Positions 9,601 through 19,518 of a DNA stretch of 22,854 nucleotides are shown here, in pieces. This DNA comes from a virus, in IMG/VR virus record IMGVR_UViG_3300047476_001265, positions 1 to 22,854 of that record; one strand, written 5' to 3'. How positions within the stretch are numbered: the stretch's first letter is position 1; each line of letters begins with the position of its first letter. The notes below the pieces were generated by a model. It saw nothing but the letters and a program-made list of their open reading frames with translations, made no database searches and was not told the origin of the DNA. The position numbers and the translations under genes are program-made.

Positions 9601-12600
9601 TTTGTCCTTCTTCTGTATTATTTAAATAGTTAATAAGTTCTTCATCAGACAACGGACTATCAAACCACCTACCAAGCATCACCTCAGCCACACGTTTACC
9701 ATCTTTCTCATAGAACTTAAGAATGTCAGACTCATAGAATCCATCTTTCAGCTTACGCACACCACTTTCAAGAAGCGTAGAAGGAATCTGAACCTTCATA
9801 CCACCATTAATCTTTGGAGAAATGAATTGTTTGTCAGCTATGGAATAAATGATGTTCCTCACTTGCTGATAAGCAGGAGTGGCTTCAAGTACTGCTTTGC
9901 CTTCGAGAAATCCAGTGAGGGCATCTGATGCATTATCATTTATCTCCCTCTTAAGCATTTCATCACGAAGAGTTTGTGCAGCTTTGGAGAAGTCTGTTAT
10001 CTCATATTTCCTACCATCCTTAGTGATGGTTTCCTTGATTCCCAGTCTTTCAAGAGTGGTTTTGTATCCTTCTTCAATAAGAGCTTCAAGAAGATCTTGG
10101 TTTTCTTTTATGGTTTTATAGAGATTCTTACCGTCATTGTAAGAAAGCCTACCATCATCATCCATAGCATACCAAGCCCTGTATCTCTTACTGAAACTAG
10201 ACTCCTTTTTCATAAAGTCAACAGGAACACCTGCCTCCATGAAATCAAGAGTGATGAGCTTTGTAATCTGACTACCTCTTGTAACATCAGATGTATCTTT
10301 AGAAGGAACCTCAGCCTGAATGCTCATGATGGAGAAAGGAACATTTGTAATGTTCTTTTCTGAATAAAGAGCAGTGTTGAATTGTCCATCTATGTAAGTT
10401 TCGTGAGGATCTTGAGCTCCCACCTTTCTACTACTAGCAAACACTACATAATCAATATCCTCTTTCTGCATCTTGTCATAAAGCTTGATGGCATTAGCAT
10501 CACTATTGATTTGCTTCATGATGCGATAGGACAAAGGATAAAGAGCGAACTTATCCAACATTACATTATTGTACGAGCTAGCTGTGCCATTTTTGGAAAG
10601 CTTGCTACCAGATACAATAGGCTTAATTGGAGTGTATGCACTTTGAATGCCAGGATTACCAGCAGCCAACAAAACCCTTTCTTCTGGACTCATATCCAAA
10701 CCCTTATCATTCTTTTCCCAAGCTACATCATACCTATACTGACGTTCTTCGTCACTATTCCAATCACTGGCTCTGATTCTGAAATGACGGTTTGCTTTCA
10801 TGGTGATTATACCAGCACCATCAGTTTCTTTAAACTTTTCGTAGTTAGGAAGATCAATTATACCAATAACGTCCTTGTGTGTTGCAGATCTGAAATAATC
10901 TCTTGTGAATTTTGTAAATCCAATATCTCCAGTATTGAAACCTTTATTCCAAATGTTATTAAAGGCAGTGTTCATCTTTGAAGAGCTATTGATAATAGCT
11001 TGACGAGGAGAGTTGAAGTTTTTAATACGCTTGAGCTCATCTTCATATTGATAAGGATCAGAATACAGAAGCTTATGCATCTCTATATTTGCAATCATGT
11101 AGTTTGCAGTGAGAGCCATAAGTTCTACATTCAGCTCTTTTTCAGTCATGTTCTTAGGAAACTCTGTATTCTCTACACTAAAACCTTCTGCTGTTTCTTG
11201 AAGAATACCATATCGTGAAAGTACAGTTTTGAGTTTATTCATGTCTTTAGTCATGAATTCCTCAAGTTTTTGATTAATCTGCTTCTCAAAATCTTTATAA
11301 ACTTGTTCAGGAGTTTTTTTAGAAGCTATTATATCATTATGAAGTTTGTTTTTTTCCTCTTCTGTTTTTCCATTAGGATTTGCAAGAATACCCTTGAAGA
11401 AACGCATTTCCCCAGATGTTCTGCCTTTAGCTACAGGACGATCTTCTCTTACAAGTTCCAACTCAGACAGGAAATATCCTTTGAATATTTCATTTATATC
11501 TCCCATCCCTTTTCTTACAGAAGATGGAGAAATTGCATTTCCAAGTTTTATCATCCATTCAAGAGATGCATCTCCAGGAACCAGATTCAAATACCAACCT
11601 TTGATATTAAGATTGAGTTCTTGTACAAGCCTTTGTCTGTATGTGAGACGAGAGGATTCTTTGCGTTTTCCTTTCTCTTCATCCACTGTACCACCAACAT
11701 ATCCAATCTCAAAAAGATCTTCTGACCCTTCTTTTCTCTTACCATTGCTAGCAAACATTCTATCAAGAACATTAGAATACTTAGCAAATGAATCTGTCAA
11801 AAGATAGTTATATTGTGTACCTCCTACAGATTCCTTATTGAACATTTTAACTTTAGAGAGGAACGTTCTTAAATCACTAGCTGCATTTGTGCCAATATAG
11901 GATTGTGTACGTTCACCAGATACATTAAAATACGTACTGCTAAATTCAGGATTACTGATAGCTGCTCTAACCAAAGCAAGTTCAAGGAGACGACCTCTCA
12001 TTCCAAGAGCCTTTCCAGAGAATGTTGCTATCTTTTCAGTTTTAGAAATACTTTCTTTAATACCCAGAGTGGCTTCTTTGAACTTTTTATATTGGTCATG
12101 AGTCATTTTAGCAATATCCTCCATACTAAATGGAATGCCAACTTGCTTCAGAAAGCTCACCAATCCTGCAGGTGTACCAAGATTGGTTATCTTTGCAAGT
12201 TTAGATGGATCTCCTATAAATGCTTTTTCTTTCTCATTGTACACAAAGAATCCCTTACCCTCCTTTGCTTTGAATACAATAGAGTTGATGTATTCATTTC
12301 TAATCTGTTCTCCAGCAGAAGCAAGGTTTGCCTCACCAACAACCACTTCTCCATTCTCAAGTATGAATACATTCTTAACACTGGGATTTTGCTTTTTGAA
12401 TGTATTCCACAAAGAACTTATAAGTTGGAGTCCATGTTGTGTTTGGATTTGTCCCAAATCAACACCCTTCTCCTTCCAAGATCTTTTTGTAATTCTCTTG
12501 TATAGAGTTCTATAATTCACATCATCCTCAGCCATTTTACGAAGATTATTCAACATCTCTTCTATACTAGCAGAGTTGTGAAGATTGTTCATTAAGCTGA

Positions 12601-15600
12601 TGTATGTTTTTCCTACAGGAAGGAGAAGTGCTCCATTGATGGAAGAACGAATAAGCTTGCCTTCCGAATTCACTTGTGGAATAGTGGATAACAAAAGTTT
12701 GATTGCAGAGCTTGCTTTTTTGAAATTGTCAATCTTTGAGGCATCTTGGTAATCACCTTTGCCACTGTTATGTTCATCCCTCACCATCAGATTTTCATTT
12801 TCATCAAACTCAATCTGATAGCTCTTTAGATATTCCTGATGTCTTTCAACAATTGTATTCCATTGATCTTCAATGTTTTGCATCAACTGAAGATCATTTG
12901 ATATGTATGGATTAACTTGTTCTTGTGTGTATGTCTTGTCTTTAACAGCATCTTCAAATGCTTGGATTCTAACTGCAATGGTTTCTAATATCTGAGTTTT
13001 CAGTTTATTATAGAGCTCAGTTTTATTAACATTTTCAACTTCAAACAAACTCTCGTCTGTCTTAATCATGCCAGTGAGAGTGAGATAGGTCATGTGTTGA
13101 ATGATGTCATTCCTCTCTCTATCATTAATTCCTGCAAGACTAAGTACAGCATCTGAGTCAGCAAATGCATCCTCTACATCAATAATACCTTGTTTGGCAT
13201 AAGCAAGATTATTTGCAAGAGGTAGATTGGATTTGTAATATCCTTTACCAATCTTGCTGAACATCTCTTCCACCTTAGAATCTGAATCACGACCAAGGAA
13301 GAATTCTTTTATAGTTGCCAACATATCAGCAAACAACTTAAGAATATAAGGTCTTCCCTTTTCTGGTTTTTGAGGAATCTTCTTGAACTGGATGTAATCT
13401 CTGAACTCTTCAGCCAATCTTTCTTCAAGTTGTTCTTCCGTAGCTTCAGAATAGCGTATGTCACTAAGAGATGCTCTGTCAAAGAATTTACCACTTCTAC
13501 CTCTCATTTCATCTATTACAGCTTTCTGCTCCATAGGATCAGAGAACATTCTCCATACAGCATGGAACACCTCATGGTAGACAGTACCCACCTCTGCATT
13601 CTCATAGATGTATATAGCACCATCCTTGAACATACCCCATGCCTGTTTTCCATTAGTGGCTTGGATGATATTCTTTACACGATATACAGGAACATTAGGG
13701 AAGTTGGCTTTTAGCCAAGTTTCCACTTGATTCCAGTTTTCAGGAACAAATGATTTAAGCTGTTGGTTAATAACAACACGAAGAGCCTCATCACTTGCTC
13801 CATTTATTCTTTTGTTTATTGTATCCAGAATAGACTGACTTATAGGCTTACCCATCTTGGCTGAAGCATCAGCTACCACCACTTCCTGTACATCTTCTGG
13901 AATAACAAGTTCCTCTTCACCACCTTCAATAGTTATACCCTCTTCCTCATCAGGAATAGTTATGCTTTCTTGATCTTCTTCCTTTTGCATTTTTGCAAGA
14001 GTGGGAGCAATAGCATTATATACAGCCTTTTTTAATTCTGTAGCAGGATCTTTACCAGCTTTTTTTATTGCCTCCACTGCAGCATCCAAATCTTCACCCT
14101 TCATGATTTGAATTTTCGTCATGAAGTTTTGAGCATTGGTATTAGCAGGAGCTACAAAAATAATTTTTCTTTTTGGTTCATTAGGAGAAACAAACGTGTT
14201 GAATGTTTTACCATCTAACTTGTAAGTGGAAGGAGCTGCTTCAGCAGGCTTGGCTTCTTTAGAAACAGGAGCTTTGGGAGCTGGTTTTGTAGGAGCTCCA
14301 GGCGTGAGCACTTTAGGTGTGACCACCTTCTTCTTTTCAACTACAGGAATAACAAAATCATCTGCTGTATCTGCTGTGTAGAAATAAATATCTGTTCTAT
14401 TTATGTCTTCCTCATTAACAACAGGACGCATGGTTGTTGAGAGAGGGAGCTCTTCACCACTTCTCTTTTTTCCATCAGGAGTGGTGTTTGAAAGTAGATA
14501 AGACTGGTAGTTTTTCCAAGTTCTGCTAATCACTTCACCTTTGGGAGATATTGACAATATCTCTTCATAGGATTCATTGAGTTGTTTTGTAAAATGGGAT
14601 TTGACGTTGTTGTACATATTAGACAACAGAAGTATAATCTCATCTTTGTTCTCTTCAAGTGATGTAGGTGTAAAAGGAAAATCTTTACCTTTACCAGATA
14701 TAGAAAGCATGAATTTACCTGTCTCAGGGTCTTTCTCAAAGAATATACTATTATATCCTGCAGGCTTTCTTTCTTTATTTTGATTTATTGGAATACCCCA
14801 ATATATAACAGACTTTAGCCAGTTGAATAGACGCTCAGATTCAGGACTTTTGATGCCCACCTGAGGATTTAGCATATTCTTAGCCAGCTGATGAATAACC
14901 TGATAGATTGTTTCAGCTTCTTTTTGTGTATGCTTTCTGTTCTGAAGCTTAACAAGTCCATTGGGCAGTTCAAGAACTACACTACCGATAGGTGTTTTGA
15001 GTGTTGTTGTACCTTGTTCAAGAACAGCAAGATTGCTTCCTTCAGAAGGAAGTGTAGGAATATTAATCAGTTGACTAGATTCCAAATCAGCAGCTGAAAT
15101 AAGATTAGCATCTTGTACAGATGTTCTGGTTTCATAGATGATTTTACCATCAGCATCTGTTACATTTTGAGTTCTTCCAAAAGATGCACCAATTGTATGA
15201 CGATCAAGTAAATTGGGATTTTCAAGAACAGATGTTCTCCATGTTTTATATTGAGCAGTTACAGAATCTCTCACTTCTTGAGGAGTGTCCTTGCGGAACA
15301 TACTGGCATTATCATACTCAGCACCCCATTTCAAATCACCATCAGGAAACACTTGGTATATTGCTGCATCTAAAGGATTTACGCCTTCAGGAATAGGTTG
15401 TCCGTCTTCCCCAACAAGAGTGATGTTTCCATCAGCATCCTCTTCCACCATTACCAGTGCAATGATTTCATCTTTGTTGATGTCTTCATTTATTTGCCCA
15501 GCTTCATCCATTCTTAAACGATCTGTTAAGCCAGGGACGATTTCATTTTCATTTTTGGATGTTACATATACACCACGAATGTTATCTCTGTTTGGAAATC

Positions 15601-18600
15601 TCTCAAGATTAAATCCAAAGTTGTTAGCTCGTACTTGATGAGGTTTTCCTCTCATCACTCCCATTGTAGCTCTAGGAAGTATGATGGTAGATTTTTTAGC
15701 TGTAGGTTCGTATTCTTTGCTGAATGGCTCAGTTTGAACATCGTTATCAACAGTACCAAGTGCTTCAGAAATAAGCTGTTCGTTTTTGAACAATCTATCT
15801 TCTTCGTCCTTTCTAAGTTTATATGCGTCTGCTACAGATTGGAATCTGTCAAGAATAGCTTTCTTGGCATTATATTCAGCACCTAGCTGATTAAGTTTAT
15901 CGTATAGTTCTTTTATTTGTTCATCTGCTTCAGTGAGTTGGTTTTCATTGATTGATATGTCTTTTTGCAAATCCTGAAGTAGAGCATAATCAACCAGATA
16001 TTCTTTCAGTCCTTTGACTTCAGAAAATATTGGATTATCTTTTATTCTTTCAAAACTATCTTTTATATATTGTGGATAATCAGCATCAAATTTTTGTAAG
16101 GATGATTTGAGAAGAGATACAAAGTCTTTGATTGCAGACTCAATATCTTTTGCTATCTTGGAAAGAGTGTTGATGTTATCACCTGTTTCTTTTACAAGAA
16201 GCTCAATCCATTTCACTTGCTCTTTAAGCTCTCTTAAAAACTCTCCAGAATTTTCAGGAAGTTCATCAAGATTTTGTGTAAAGTCTTCAAAATATGAAAG
16301 ATTGAATTCAAGTTCAGCCTTTTCAGCAGTAAGAGCATTAATTTCATCTTCAACGCTCTCCTTCATACGAGAGAGCTTTGTCAATGCCTGAGTAGTGGCA
16401 GAAAACACCTTACTAAATCTAATCTTCTGACGACTGAGTTCAGGATACTTCTCTTCAAGAGCTTTCTCTCTTTTTGTACGAGGTTGAGCAACTTTTACTT
16501 CGTCACCTATTTCATTAAGATCTTTTTGTATATTTTCAAGTTCTTTCTTCTTGTTTTCAAGTTTTTTATTTATTTCTTCAAGGCGTTCTCTAGTTTCATT
16601 TTCAAGCTCTACGATAATCTCAATACGACTACCTCTATTTTTTGCTAATGTGTCTTCTGATTTTTGACGAGCAATTTCTTCAGGAGATGTTAATTCTTTT
16701 CTAGAAGCTTCCTGTTCAGAAGTTTCAACTTCTCCTATTTTTTTAATACGAGGCTGAGTGTATTCTCCCTGAGCAACAAAATGCTCATTCTTCAAAACTT
16801 TTCTCTTTATCTTTCCATTATTATCTTTATATACAAAAAAGAGTTTACCATCTTTATATTCTAATCTTCCTGGTTTTTTTCCACCAAATTGCTCTCCAAA
16901 ATTGTATTCAAATATTTCATTCTTATGAAGAAGAAAATAATTAGCTGTTTTGTTATCACGAACAGAGGACACTTTAGTAAGTTCGTAGTCAAGAAGCATA
17001 TCTTTAGATATGTTTCTTTCTTCTCCTTTATTATCTTTTATCTTAATAGTGCCATCTTCATTCTCTCCTAATATTGTTAAATTACTTACAGAAATAGGAA
17101 TCTCCAATCCGTCTTTATCATAATCAAAACCTTTTCCAACAAAATACTTAACTCCTACTTCATACTCCCTTTCACCAGTTTTTGTCTTTAGCTTTATCTT
17201 TTGTTTATCTTCTTCTTTCTTTTCTTCTTGAAGTTCTTCTTCAATTACTTCTTCCTGTGGAGGAAGTTCTTTATATTTTTCAGGACTATTTTTTATTTCA
17301 TCGTATTCCTTCATGAATAGTTGCCTACGAAGTGCTACTTCTGAGACATCTTTCAAATCCCTAATAAGATCTTCTTTTTGGTCATCGTTTATTTTACCAT
17401 TCTTATGAAGGTCTTCTATTTTACCAATTGCTTCATTGTATGCAACAGATTCTCCAGAAACCACATCATTTATCACATTGTCTACATCCACCCCATTTTT
17501 AATAAGATTTTCTGAAAGTTCTACAGATCGTTTGTCATAATCTGTCACTTTCGTTGCAGCATAAATCATCTTATCTATCACTGCAGAAGTGTACAAGGGT
17601 TTGTTTTCCTTATCTACCAGTCCTGCATATCGAAGATTCAGAGATTGGTAAAGAGACTTTATATTGTTTGCAGTGGACTCAAGGTTTGAAAGTCTTTTGA
17701 GGTAGGCTTCTTTGTTGTCTGTATCCAGTGCTTTACCTTCAGCTTGAAGTTGTGCGAATCCTTCATCTGTGCTGGCGAGAGCTCTGTATTCAGCGATGTC
17801 AGCAGCAACAAGATCATACCTACCAAACTTAATACGAGGAGTGAGATAGTTGATTATGTAATCTGCTTCAAGGTCTTTGCTTTCAAGAATATCACCTTGT
17901 CTCAGTCTTTTTTCTCTTTCCTCTTGTATAACAGTTCCTCTGTTTACAGAGTCTGCTGTTTCTTTTGTAAAGTCAGAAAGATTTTTTTCATTGAATCTTT
18001 TAAGTGCCTCTGATGTATTTCTAGCTCTTTGGGCCCTTTCTCTATATGTACCTCTGGCTTGCATCAATGAACCTGAAAGTCCACCAATGACAACATTCTT
18101 CATACCCTCGTTAGTACCAAGAGTGTTTTCTATTCCATATACAAGACTATCTAAGAATGTAGTGGGTTTACCATCATATTTCTTATTGTAATAGTTTTCT
18201 GCTCCTACACCAACAGCATATTGAGCCCCTTCTTCAAATGCTTCTGAAGTGGAAAAAACATATGGGCGTATTTTGTTAAGTCCTGAAAGAAGCTTTCCAG
18301 CTTTTGACGTAGCTTCTTTCCTTATATATTTGCCTGTAGCATCTTTTATAATCTCATCAGTTTCTCTAGCAAGAGATTTAATAAGTCCTTTTTCAAGCTT
18401 TTCAGATGAACCAAGTATTTTTGGAAACTGGATGTAGTTTGTAGCTGACAGAAGTCCTGTGTTCAAAAGAAACGAAGTGTTACCTATATCCTCTGCAGTT
18501 TTATTAATCAGTTCCAGTTCATCGCCAATAGGTTCTCTACCTCCATGTGTTTCTTTGAATTCTCTAATCTTTTCATCTCTGAATTTATTCAGATTTTGAA

Positions 18601-19516
18601 AAGCTTCCATTCCTGCTTCTCCTGATGTAGATAATCCAGCAACAACAAATCTTCCTGCAGGATTTAAAACATTATAAGAAGAAAGAAATCTATCAGACAG
18701 AGCTTTTATTTTTCCATACGTATCAGCTGCTTTATTAGCTGAAAGCAATGCTTTTTCTGAAGCTTCCAACGCTTGTGCAGCTTTACCTATAGAGAATAAT
18801 CTGGCTGTAAGAGGAATTGCTTTCAATGCTGCTGCAAATGCTGCTCCTGACAAAGCAGAACCTGCAGCAAATCCTGCATTCTTAACAATACCATTCCAAA
18901 GGAAGTTGGCAGTGAATAGATATTTTGGAGAATACCAAGCTGCATTCTTTTCTACATCTGTCTCATAGTTAGGAGCAATGTCTTCAGCTTGTTTATTAAT
19001 ATCATCCAACCATCTGTTAAAATCATTATTGTAAAAAGAAGCAAACTTACCATCCTGCCTCCATCTAGCTAAACCATTTACAAGTCCTACAGTGTTTTGA
19101 AGAAACGTTGTTCCTGTAAGAAGCAAACCTTTTCCTACACCATTAGCCATCCTATCTGTCCAAGATTGACCTTGTGCATAGGCATCTTCATTGTTGTAAT
19201 CTCCAGGAACATAGCTATTATATCTAGCAGAAGTGGATTCTGCCAATGTTCTCATGATGCTTCCACCAGTGAGTCTTCCGTCTCCTCCTTTATTTACCTG
19301 AAGAGAGTTTCTGTATGCAGTGAGAGGATTACTTTCTACAGTGGATCTTGTTCCTCCCCCTGCACCTATGTCACCTCCTATTCTAGGTGATGGAAGAGGA
19401 ACGTTTGTATAAGGAACATTTGGAAGAGGAGCTGGAGGTTCTGGAGGAGTATATCCTGAAAATTCACTCTCAAGTGCTAATCTATCCAATAGTGGACTAT
19501 CGTTCGTTTCTGCCAT
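6689..19516 (-). CDS. Giant virion RNA polymerase fusion protein with zincin metallopeptidase domain
   Basis: A 4275-residue single chain. Modules in order: a Pro-rich N-terminus (22-46); glycine- and alanine-rich hydrophobic stretches (125-150 and 200-245), possibly membrane-active; a Glu/Lys-rich linker (about 750-775); beta-rich modules (about 775-945); a long coiled coil (about 960-1265); a mixed region (about 1285-1720); a Pro/Ala/Lys linker (about 1729-1770); an acidic linker (about 1843-1886); an HExxH zincin (His1981, Glu1982, His1985; third ligand probably in LAEEF); then about 2100 residues of virion RNA polymerase. The polymerase shows a DGAG motif at 2899-2902 and the metal-binding loop Asp3353, Asp3355, Asp3357 (DFDID) within GSDFDIDKL. 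In the crAss-like phage phi14:2 the related polymerase is packaged, ejected and transcribes early genes; it resembles two-barrel polymerases such as QDE-1. Here it is fused to about 1900 extra N-terminal residues. The only cysteine is residue 4274. A Pro/Gln linker precedes the helical last 55 residues. The polymerase call is strong; peptidase activity is likely but its substrate is unknown. Confidence 0.93.
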   Translation of the reverse strand: MAETNDSPLLDRLALESEFSGYTPPEPPAPLPNVPYTNVPLPSPRIGGDIGAGGGTRSTVESNPLTAYRNSLQVNKGGDGRLTGGSIMRTLAESTSARYNSYVPGDYNNEDAYAQGQSWTDRMANGVGKGLLLTGTTFLQNTVGLVNGLARWRQDGKFASFYNNDFNRWLDDINKQAEDIAPNYETDVEKNAAWYSPKYLFTANFLWNGIVKNAGFAAGSALSGAAFAAALKAIPLTARLFSIGKAAQALEASEKALLSANKAADTYGKIKALSDRFLSSYNVLNPAGRFVVAGLSTSGEAGMEAFQNLNKFRDEKIREFKETHGGREPIGDELELINKTAEDIGNTSFLLNTGLLSATNYIQFPKILGSSEKLEKGLIKSLARETDEIIKDATGKYIRKEATSKAGKLLSGLNKIRPYVFSTSEAFEEGAQYAVGVGAENYYNKKYDGKPTTFLDSLVYGIENTLGTNEGMKNVVIGGLSGSLMQARGTYRERAQRARNTSEALKRFNEKNLSDFTKETADSVNRGTVIQEEREKRLRQGDILESKDLEADYIINYLTPRIKFGRYDLVAADIAEYRALASTDEGFAQLQAEGKALDTDNKEAYLKRLSNLESTANNIKSLYQSLNLRYAGLVDKENKPLYTSAVIDKMIYAATKVTDYDKRSVELSENLIKNGVDVDNVINDVVSGESVAYNEAIGKIEDLHKNGKINDDQKEDLIRDLKDVSEVALRRQLFMKEYDEIKNSPEKYKELPPQEEVIEEELQEEKKEEDKQKIKLKTKTGEREYEVGVKYFVGKGFDYDKDGLEIPISVSNLTILGENEDGTIKIKDNKGEERNISKDMLLDYELTKVSSVRDNKTANYFLLHKNEIFEYNFGEQFGGKKPGRLEYKDGKLFFVYKDNNGKIKRKVLKNEHFVAQGEYTQPRIKKIGEVETSEQEASRKELTSPEEIARQKSEDTLAKNRGSRIEIIVELENETRERLEEINKKLENKKKELENIQKDLNEIGDEVKVAQPRTKREKALEEKYPELSRQKIRFSKVFSATTQALTKLSRMKESVEDEINALTAEKAELEFNLSYFEDFTQNLDELPENSGEFLRELKEQVKWIELLVKETGDNINTLSKIAKDIESAIKDFVSLLKSSLQKFDADYPQYIKDSFERIKDNPIFSEVKGLKEYLVDYALLQDLQKDISINENQLTEADEQIKELYDKLNQLGAEYNAKKAILDRFQSVADAYKLRKDEEDRLFKNEQLISEALGTVDNDVQTEPFSKEYEPTAKKSTIILPRATMGVMRGKPHQVRANNFGFNLERFPNRDNIRGVYVTSKNENEIVPGLTDRLRMDEAGQINEDINKDEIIALVMVEEDADGNITLVGEDGQPIPEGVNPLDAAIYQVFPDGDLKWGAEYDNASMFRKDTPQEVRDSVTAQYKTWRTSVLENPNLLDRHTIGASFGRTQNVTDADGKIIYETRTSVQDANLISAADLESSQLINIPTLPSEGSNLAVLEQGTTTLKTPIGSVVLELPNGLVKLQNRKHTQKEAETIYQVIHQLAKNMLNPQVGIKSPESERLFNWLKSVIYWGIPINQNKERKPAGYNSIFFEKDPETGKFMLSISGKGKDFPFTPTSLEENKDEIILLLSNMYNNVKSHFTKQLNESYEEILSISPKGEVISRTWKNYQSYLLSNTTPDGKKRSGEELPLSTTMRPVVNEEDINRTDIYFYTADTADDFVIPVVEKKKVVTPKVLTPGAPTKPAPKAPVSKEAKPAEAAPSTYKLDGKTFNTFVSPNEPKRKIIFVAPANTNAQNFMTKIQIMKGEDLDAAVEAIKKAGKDPATELKKAVYNAIAPTLAKMQKEEDQESITIPDEEEGITIEGGEEELVIPEDVQEVVVADASAKMGKPISQSILDTINKRINGASDEALRVVINQQLKSFVPENWNQVETWLKANFPNVPVYRVKNIIQATNGKQAWGMFKDGAIYIYENAEVGTVYHEVFHAVWRMFSDPMEQKAVIDEMRGRSGKFFDRASLSDIRYSEATEEQLEERLAEEFRDYIQFKKIPQKPEKGRPYILKLFADMLATIKEFFLGRDSDSKVEEMFSKIGKGYYKSNLPLANNLAYAKQGIIDVEDAFADSDAVLSLAGINDRERNDIIQHMTYLTLTGMIKTDESLFEVENVNKTELYNKLKTQILETIAVRIQAFEDAVKDKTYTQEQVNPYISNDLQLMQNIEDQWNTIVERHQEYLKSYQIEFDENENLMVRDEHNSGKGDYQDASKIDNFKKASSAIKLLLSTIPQVNSEGKLIRSSINGALLLPVGKTYISLMNNLHNSASIEEMLNNLRKMAEDDVNYRTLYKRITKRSWKEKGVDLGQIQTQHGLQLISSLWNTFKKQNPSVKNVFILENGEVVVGEANLASAGEQIRNEYINSIVFKAKEGKGFFVYNEKEKAFIGDPSKLAKITNLGTPAGLVSFLKQVGIPFSMEDIAKMTHDQYKKFKEATLGIKESISKTEKIATFSGKALGMRGRLLELALVRAAISNPEFSSTYFNVSGERTQSYIGTNAASDLRTFLSKVKMFNKESVGGTQYNYLLTDSFAKYSNVLDRMFASNGKRKEGSEDLFEIGYVGGTVDEEKGKRKESSRLTYRQRLVQELNLNIKGWYLNLVPGDASLEWMIKLGNAISPSSVRKGMGDINEIFKGYFLSELELVREDRPVAKGRTSGEMRFFKGILANPNGKTEEEKNKLHNDIIASKKTPEQVYKDFEKQINQKLEEFMTKDMNKLKTVLSRYGILQETAEGFSVENTEFPKNMTEKELNVELMALTANYMIANIEMHKLLYSDPYQYEDELKRIKNFNSPRQAIINSSSKMNTAFNNIWNKGFNTGDIGFTKFTRDYFRSATHKDVIGIIDLPNYEKFKETDGAGIITMKANRHFRIRASDWNSDEERQYRYDVAWEKNDKGLDMSPEERVLLAAGNPGIQSAYTPIKPIVSGSKLSKNGTASSYNNVMLDKFALYPLSYRIMKQINSDANAIKLYDKMQKEDIDYVVFASSRKVGAQDPHETYIDGQFNTALYSEKNITNVPFSIMSIQAEVPSKDTSDVTRGSQITKLITLDFMEAGVPVDFMKKESSFSKRYRAWYAMDDDGRLSYNDGKNLYKTIKENQDLLEALIEEGYKTTLERLGIKETITKDGRKYEITDFSKAAQTLRDEMLKREINDNASDALTGFLEGKAVLEATPAYQQVRNIIYSIADKQFISPKINGGMKVQIPSTLLESGVRKLKDGFYESDILKFYEKDGKRVAEVMLGRWFDSPLSDEELINYLNNTEEGQKILSGVGYRIPTQKQNSVDVIVIKKFLPKEFKDSVVIPAALVQKVGSDFDIDKLSIYLKNVYIKNGKPKLIPYFGIGQQAIDKFKELFDKGEFLSPEEMKELDRYIAEETLLMEDEMDDVAGKLMRSIFGKFISEEELTGEFMRDVRSKDQIVKKLYKKSLENGYIQNMENLITSDENYDNLIKPNSAEVLKKLSEKIAQKTVGQTFDYKNIENMLDRTFMSSLRHAFVTGKYAIGIAAVNQTNHSLNQRQPIYIDKSRLDRVSEDDRFWLTNNPDIKFEEYNSIEIDGKMVPTLSMIKNKAGEYISDIIGMFIDGYVDISKGPWIMELGATPNVASTWLFLVKLGVPINTVAYFMNQPIIRDYLRTIESAGYSWLFIDSFVELQDGIYEDEPMLPKDFEAKLSQFTIPSETSLEKTLGKKINELNKQQRLEQRFMLREFLKYAKMAEHMFHVTQGSNYDTASFNDPYLIFKKQMQQIKAQNTIISSVDTLLSNSFVGKLAQNINQVRDAFAQILKSDSPKVRAVIQSVLAPYVNMSDREFVKVAQKAVADLFDWAVQTDQNLNREITDILINDGGVGREVVNFVNQLKESNDPLANNEIIRIIEGIPSMRAAKGGVNNVKLNMAENKVYDQNNVIYAFRELRNRLKSDNNPLYDRIVTLAILQSGLSNSPISFTSLIPYEDFERIYNQTLSKLEGLSNLDHFHKLGVFERNNWNNDEITPYLKASLITSKKTGKKYYNPSMKFLPNPVQDAVRKKEIPPILTRSKNNREANFDYIVYTWEKEEDLLTKEEIEQAKFEGIELYKVIKEKKNRMRKAADFSFINKGLFRKVYDNYGTPLEHITKDGDKYFVYKAINAWGDSFRANEFYDVDHKSVIENGFIQVEDVDNNVIISKFLQDPKSYKKSVPTQQAPTAPRVPLTFEKAFSPERQKQILKNYRAKHKVTEDEALAEIMESIALEGQLAIKKLKECY
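9446..9460 (-). other. RNA polymerase catalytic metal loop DFDID
   Basis: Codons 3353-3357 encode Asp-Phe-Asp-Ile-Asp, the DxDxD loop that binds the catalytic magnesium in crAss-like virion RNA polymerases and in two-barrel RNA polymerases generally. All three aspartates are present, so the enzyme should be active. Confidence 0.93.
13562..13576 (-). other. Zincin active-site motif HEVFH in the polymerase fusion
   Basis: Codons 1981-1985 encode His-Glu-Val-Phe-His, preceded by a hydrophobic strand (AIYIYENAEVGTVY) and followed after about 50 residues by EERLAEEFRDY. This is the order of a gluzincin-type zinc site: two His ligands, the catalytic Glu, and a distal Glu. It is the only complete HExxH I identified in the large proteins. 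Confidence 0.85.
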
Positions 19517-19518
19517 TA
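19514..19518 (-). promoter_or_regulatory. TAATG stop-start overlap between the 877-residue protein and the polymerase
   Basis: The stop TAA of the upstream gene and the ATG of the polymerase gene share one base. The leader is A-rich with no Shine-Dalgarno. This arrangement supports translational coupling of the two proteins. Confidence 0.85.

Noticed and set aside
10382-12505. Long plus-strand open frames of about 200 codons at 10382-10981 and 11903-12505, opposite the polymerase region.
   Set aside because: They lie entirely inside the well-supported polymerase gene. Their translations are low-complexity and rich in Cys, Ser, Ile and His, and no recognisable domain is present. They are antisense shadows.
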